From the NCBI GenBank assembly GCA_005777515.1, contig SXMA01000037.1, positions 1 to 5,663 on the forward strand: DNA of 5,663 nt. The letters run 5' to 3'. Positions 5,531 to 5,663 of this stretch are shown here, in pieces. The notes under the pieces are model-generated. The model worked only from the letters and a program-made list of their open reading frames with translations, ran no database searches and was not told the DNA's origin. The position numbers and the translations under genes are program-made. The stretch comes from Actinomycetota bacterium. GTDB lineage: Bacteria > Actinomycetota > Actinomycetes > Nanopelagicales > Nanopelagicaceae. Each line of letters opens with the position of its first letter. Position 1 is the first letter of the stretch.

Positions 5531-5542
5531 GGCGTAATACTA
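5531..5542 (-). promoter_or_regulatory. Candidate leaderless -10 element for the acyl-CoA dehydrogenase
   Basis: On the minus strand TAGTAT (5542-5537) is followed by the 6 bases TACGCC and the ATG. The hexamer matches four of six consensus -10 positions and has the spacing seen at the cyclo-ligase and glp starts. Its first three bases are also the TAG stop codon of the upstream gene, so the two functions would share bases. No -35 box is evident. Confidence 0.4.
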
Positions 5543-5663
5543 CTTATCTTGTGATGAATTGTTCTTGCGAGAAAGTTGCTCAAGATAGGCGTTATATTCG
5601 GCAAGTTCTGTGGAGGAGCGACGGTCTGCCCTCTTGGCTTCTCTGGCATCACTTCTTACCCAC
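5540..5663 (-). CDS. C-terminal tail of an unrecognised protein (starts beyond right edge)
   Basis: An open frame enters from the right edge and ends at TAG (5542-5540), giving 40 visible residues. The tail is highly charged and low in hydrophobics: WVRSDAREAKRADRR, then SSTELAEYNAYLEQLSRK, then a polar end NNSSQDK. The basic stretch followed by an acidic amphipathic helix looks like a cytoplasmic tail, perhaps after a membrane segment outside the window; that is a guess. I cannot assign a family. It is not the end of PurE or PurK as I know them, although purE and purK neighbour fadE25 in M. tuberculosis. The gene is on the same strand as the acyl-CoA dehydrogenase and ends 9 bases before its ATG, so the two are probably co-transcribed. 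Confidence 0.65.
   Translation of the reverse strand, partial: WVRSDAREAKRADRRSSTELAEYNAYLEQLSRKNNSSQDK

Overview
The window is compact bacterial chromosome with eight protein-coding genes, two of them cut by the window edges, and no gap longer than about 85 bases. I see no RNA gene, mobile element or CRISPR array. The gene families and their order are actinobacterial: rsmI, pmt, sepX/glpR, rimJ, a MoeA-like glp, 5-formyltetrahydrofolate cyclo-ligase, then a FadE25-type acyl-CoA dehydrogenase. The first six follow, with matching relative strands, the order I remember from Mycobacterium tuberculosis (Rv0992c, Rv0994-Rv0996, Rv1002c, Rv1003). Base composition is AT-rich for an actinobacterium and spacing is minimal. 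This suggests a streamlined low-GC lineage such as the freshwater acI group (Nanopelagicales); that assignment is inference.

Layout. The left edge holds the start of rsmI (minus strand), divergent from pmt (plus strand), a membrane protein O-mannosyltransferase. The pmt stop abuts the stop of sepX/glpR (minus strand). The minus-strand run glp, rimJ, sepX/glpR (transcribed right to left) is the core of the window. Divergent from glp, across only 33 bases, is 5-formyltetrahydrofolate cyclo-ligase. Its 3' end overlaps by 17 bases the 3' end of a minus-strand acyl-CoA dehydrogenase. At the right edge is the C-terminal tail of a further, unrecognised minus-strand gene.

Main result. The MoeA-family gene is 307 residues instead of about 400. 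It has lost the whole central segment that carries the DNSAMDGYA motif, and the molybdopterin-site motifs of its remaining domain are also replaced. It is intact and in frame, and sits two genes from sepX/glpR. Its family counterpart in Corynebacterium, Glp, is a gephyrin-like divisome protein whose membrane receptor is GlpR. I infer that here the MoeA fold has been reduced to a non-enzymatic cell-division scaffold.

Expression. Several starts have no Shine-Dalgarno sequence but have a -10-like hexamer (TANNNT) exactly 6 bases before the start codon, the arrangement of leaderless actinobacterial transcripts. The 33-base glp/cyclo-ligase gap appears to hold two such promoters back to back. A 22-base perfect palindrome resembling an actinobacterial LexA box lies just inside the cyclo-ligase gene, upstream of glp. 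No convincing rho-independent terminator was seen.
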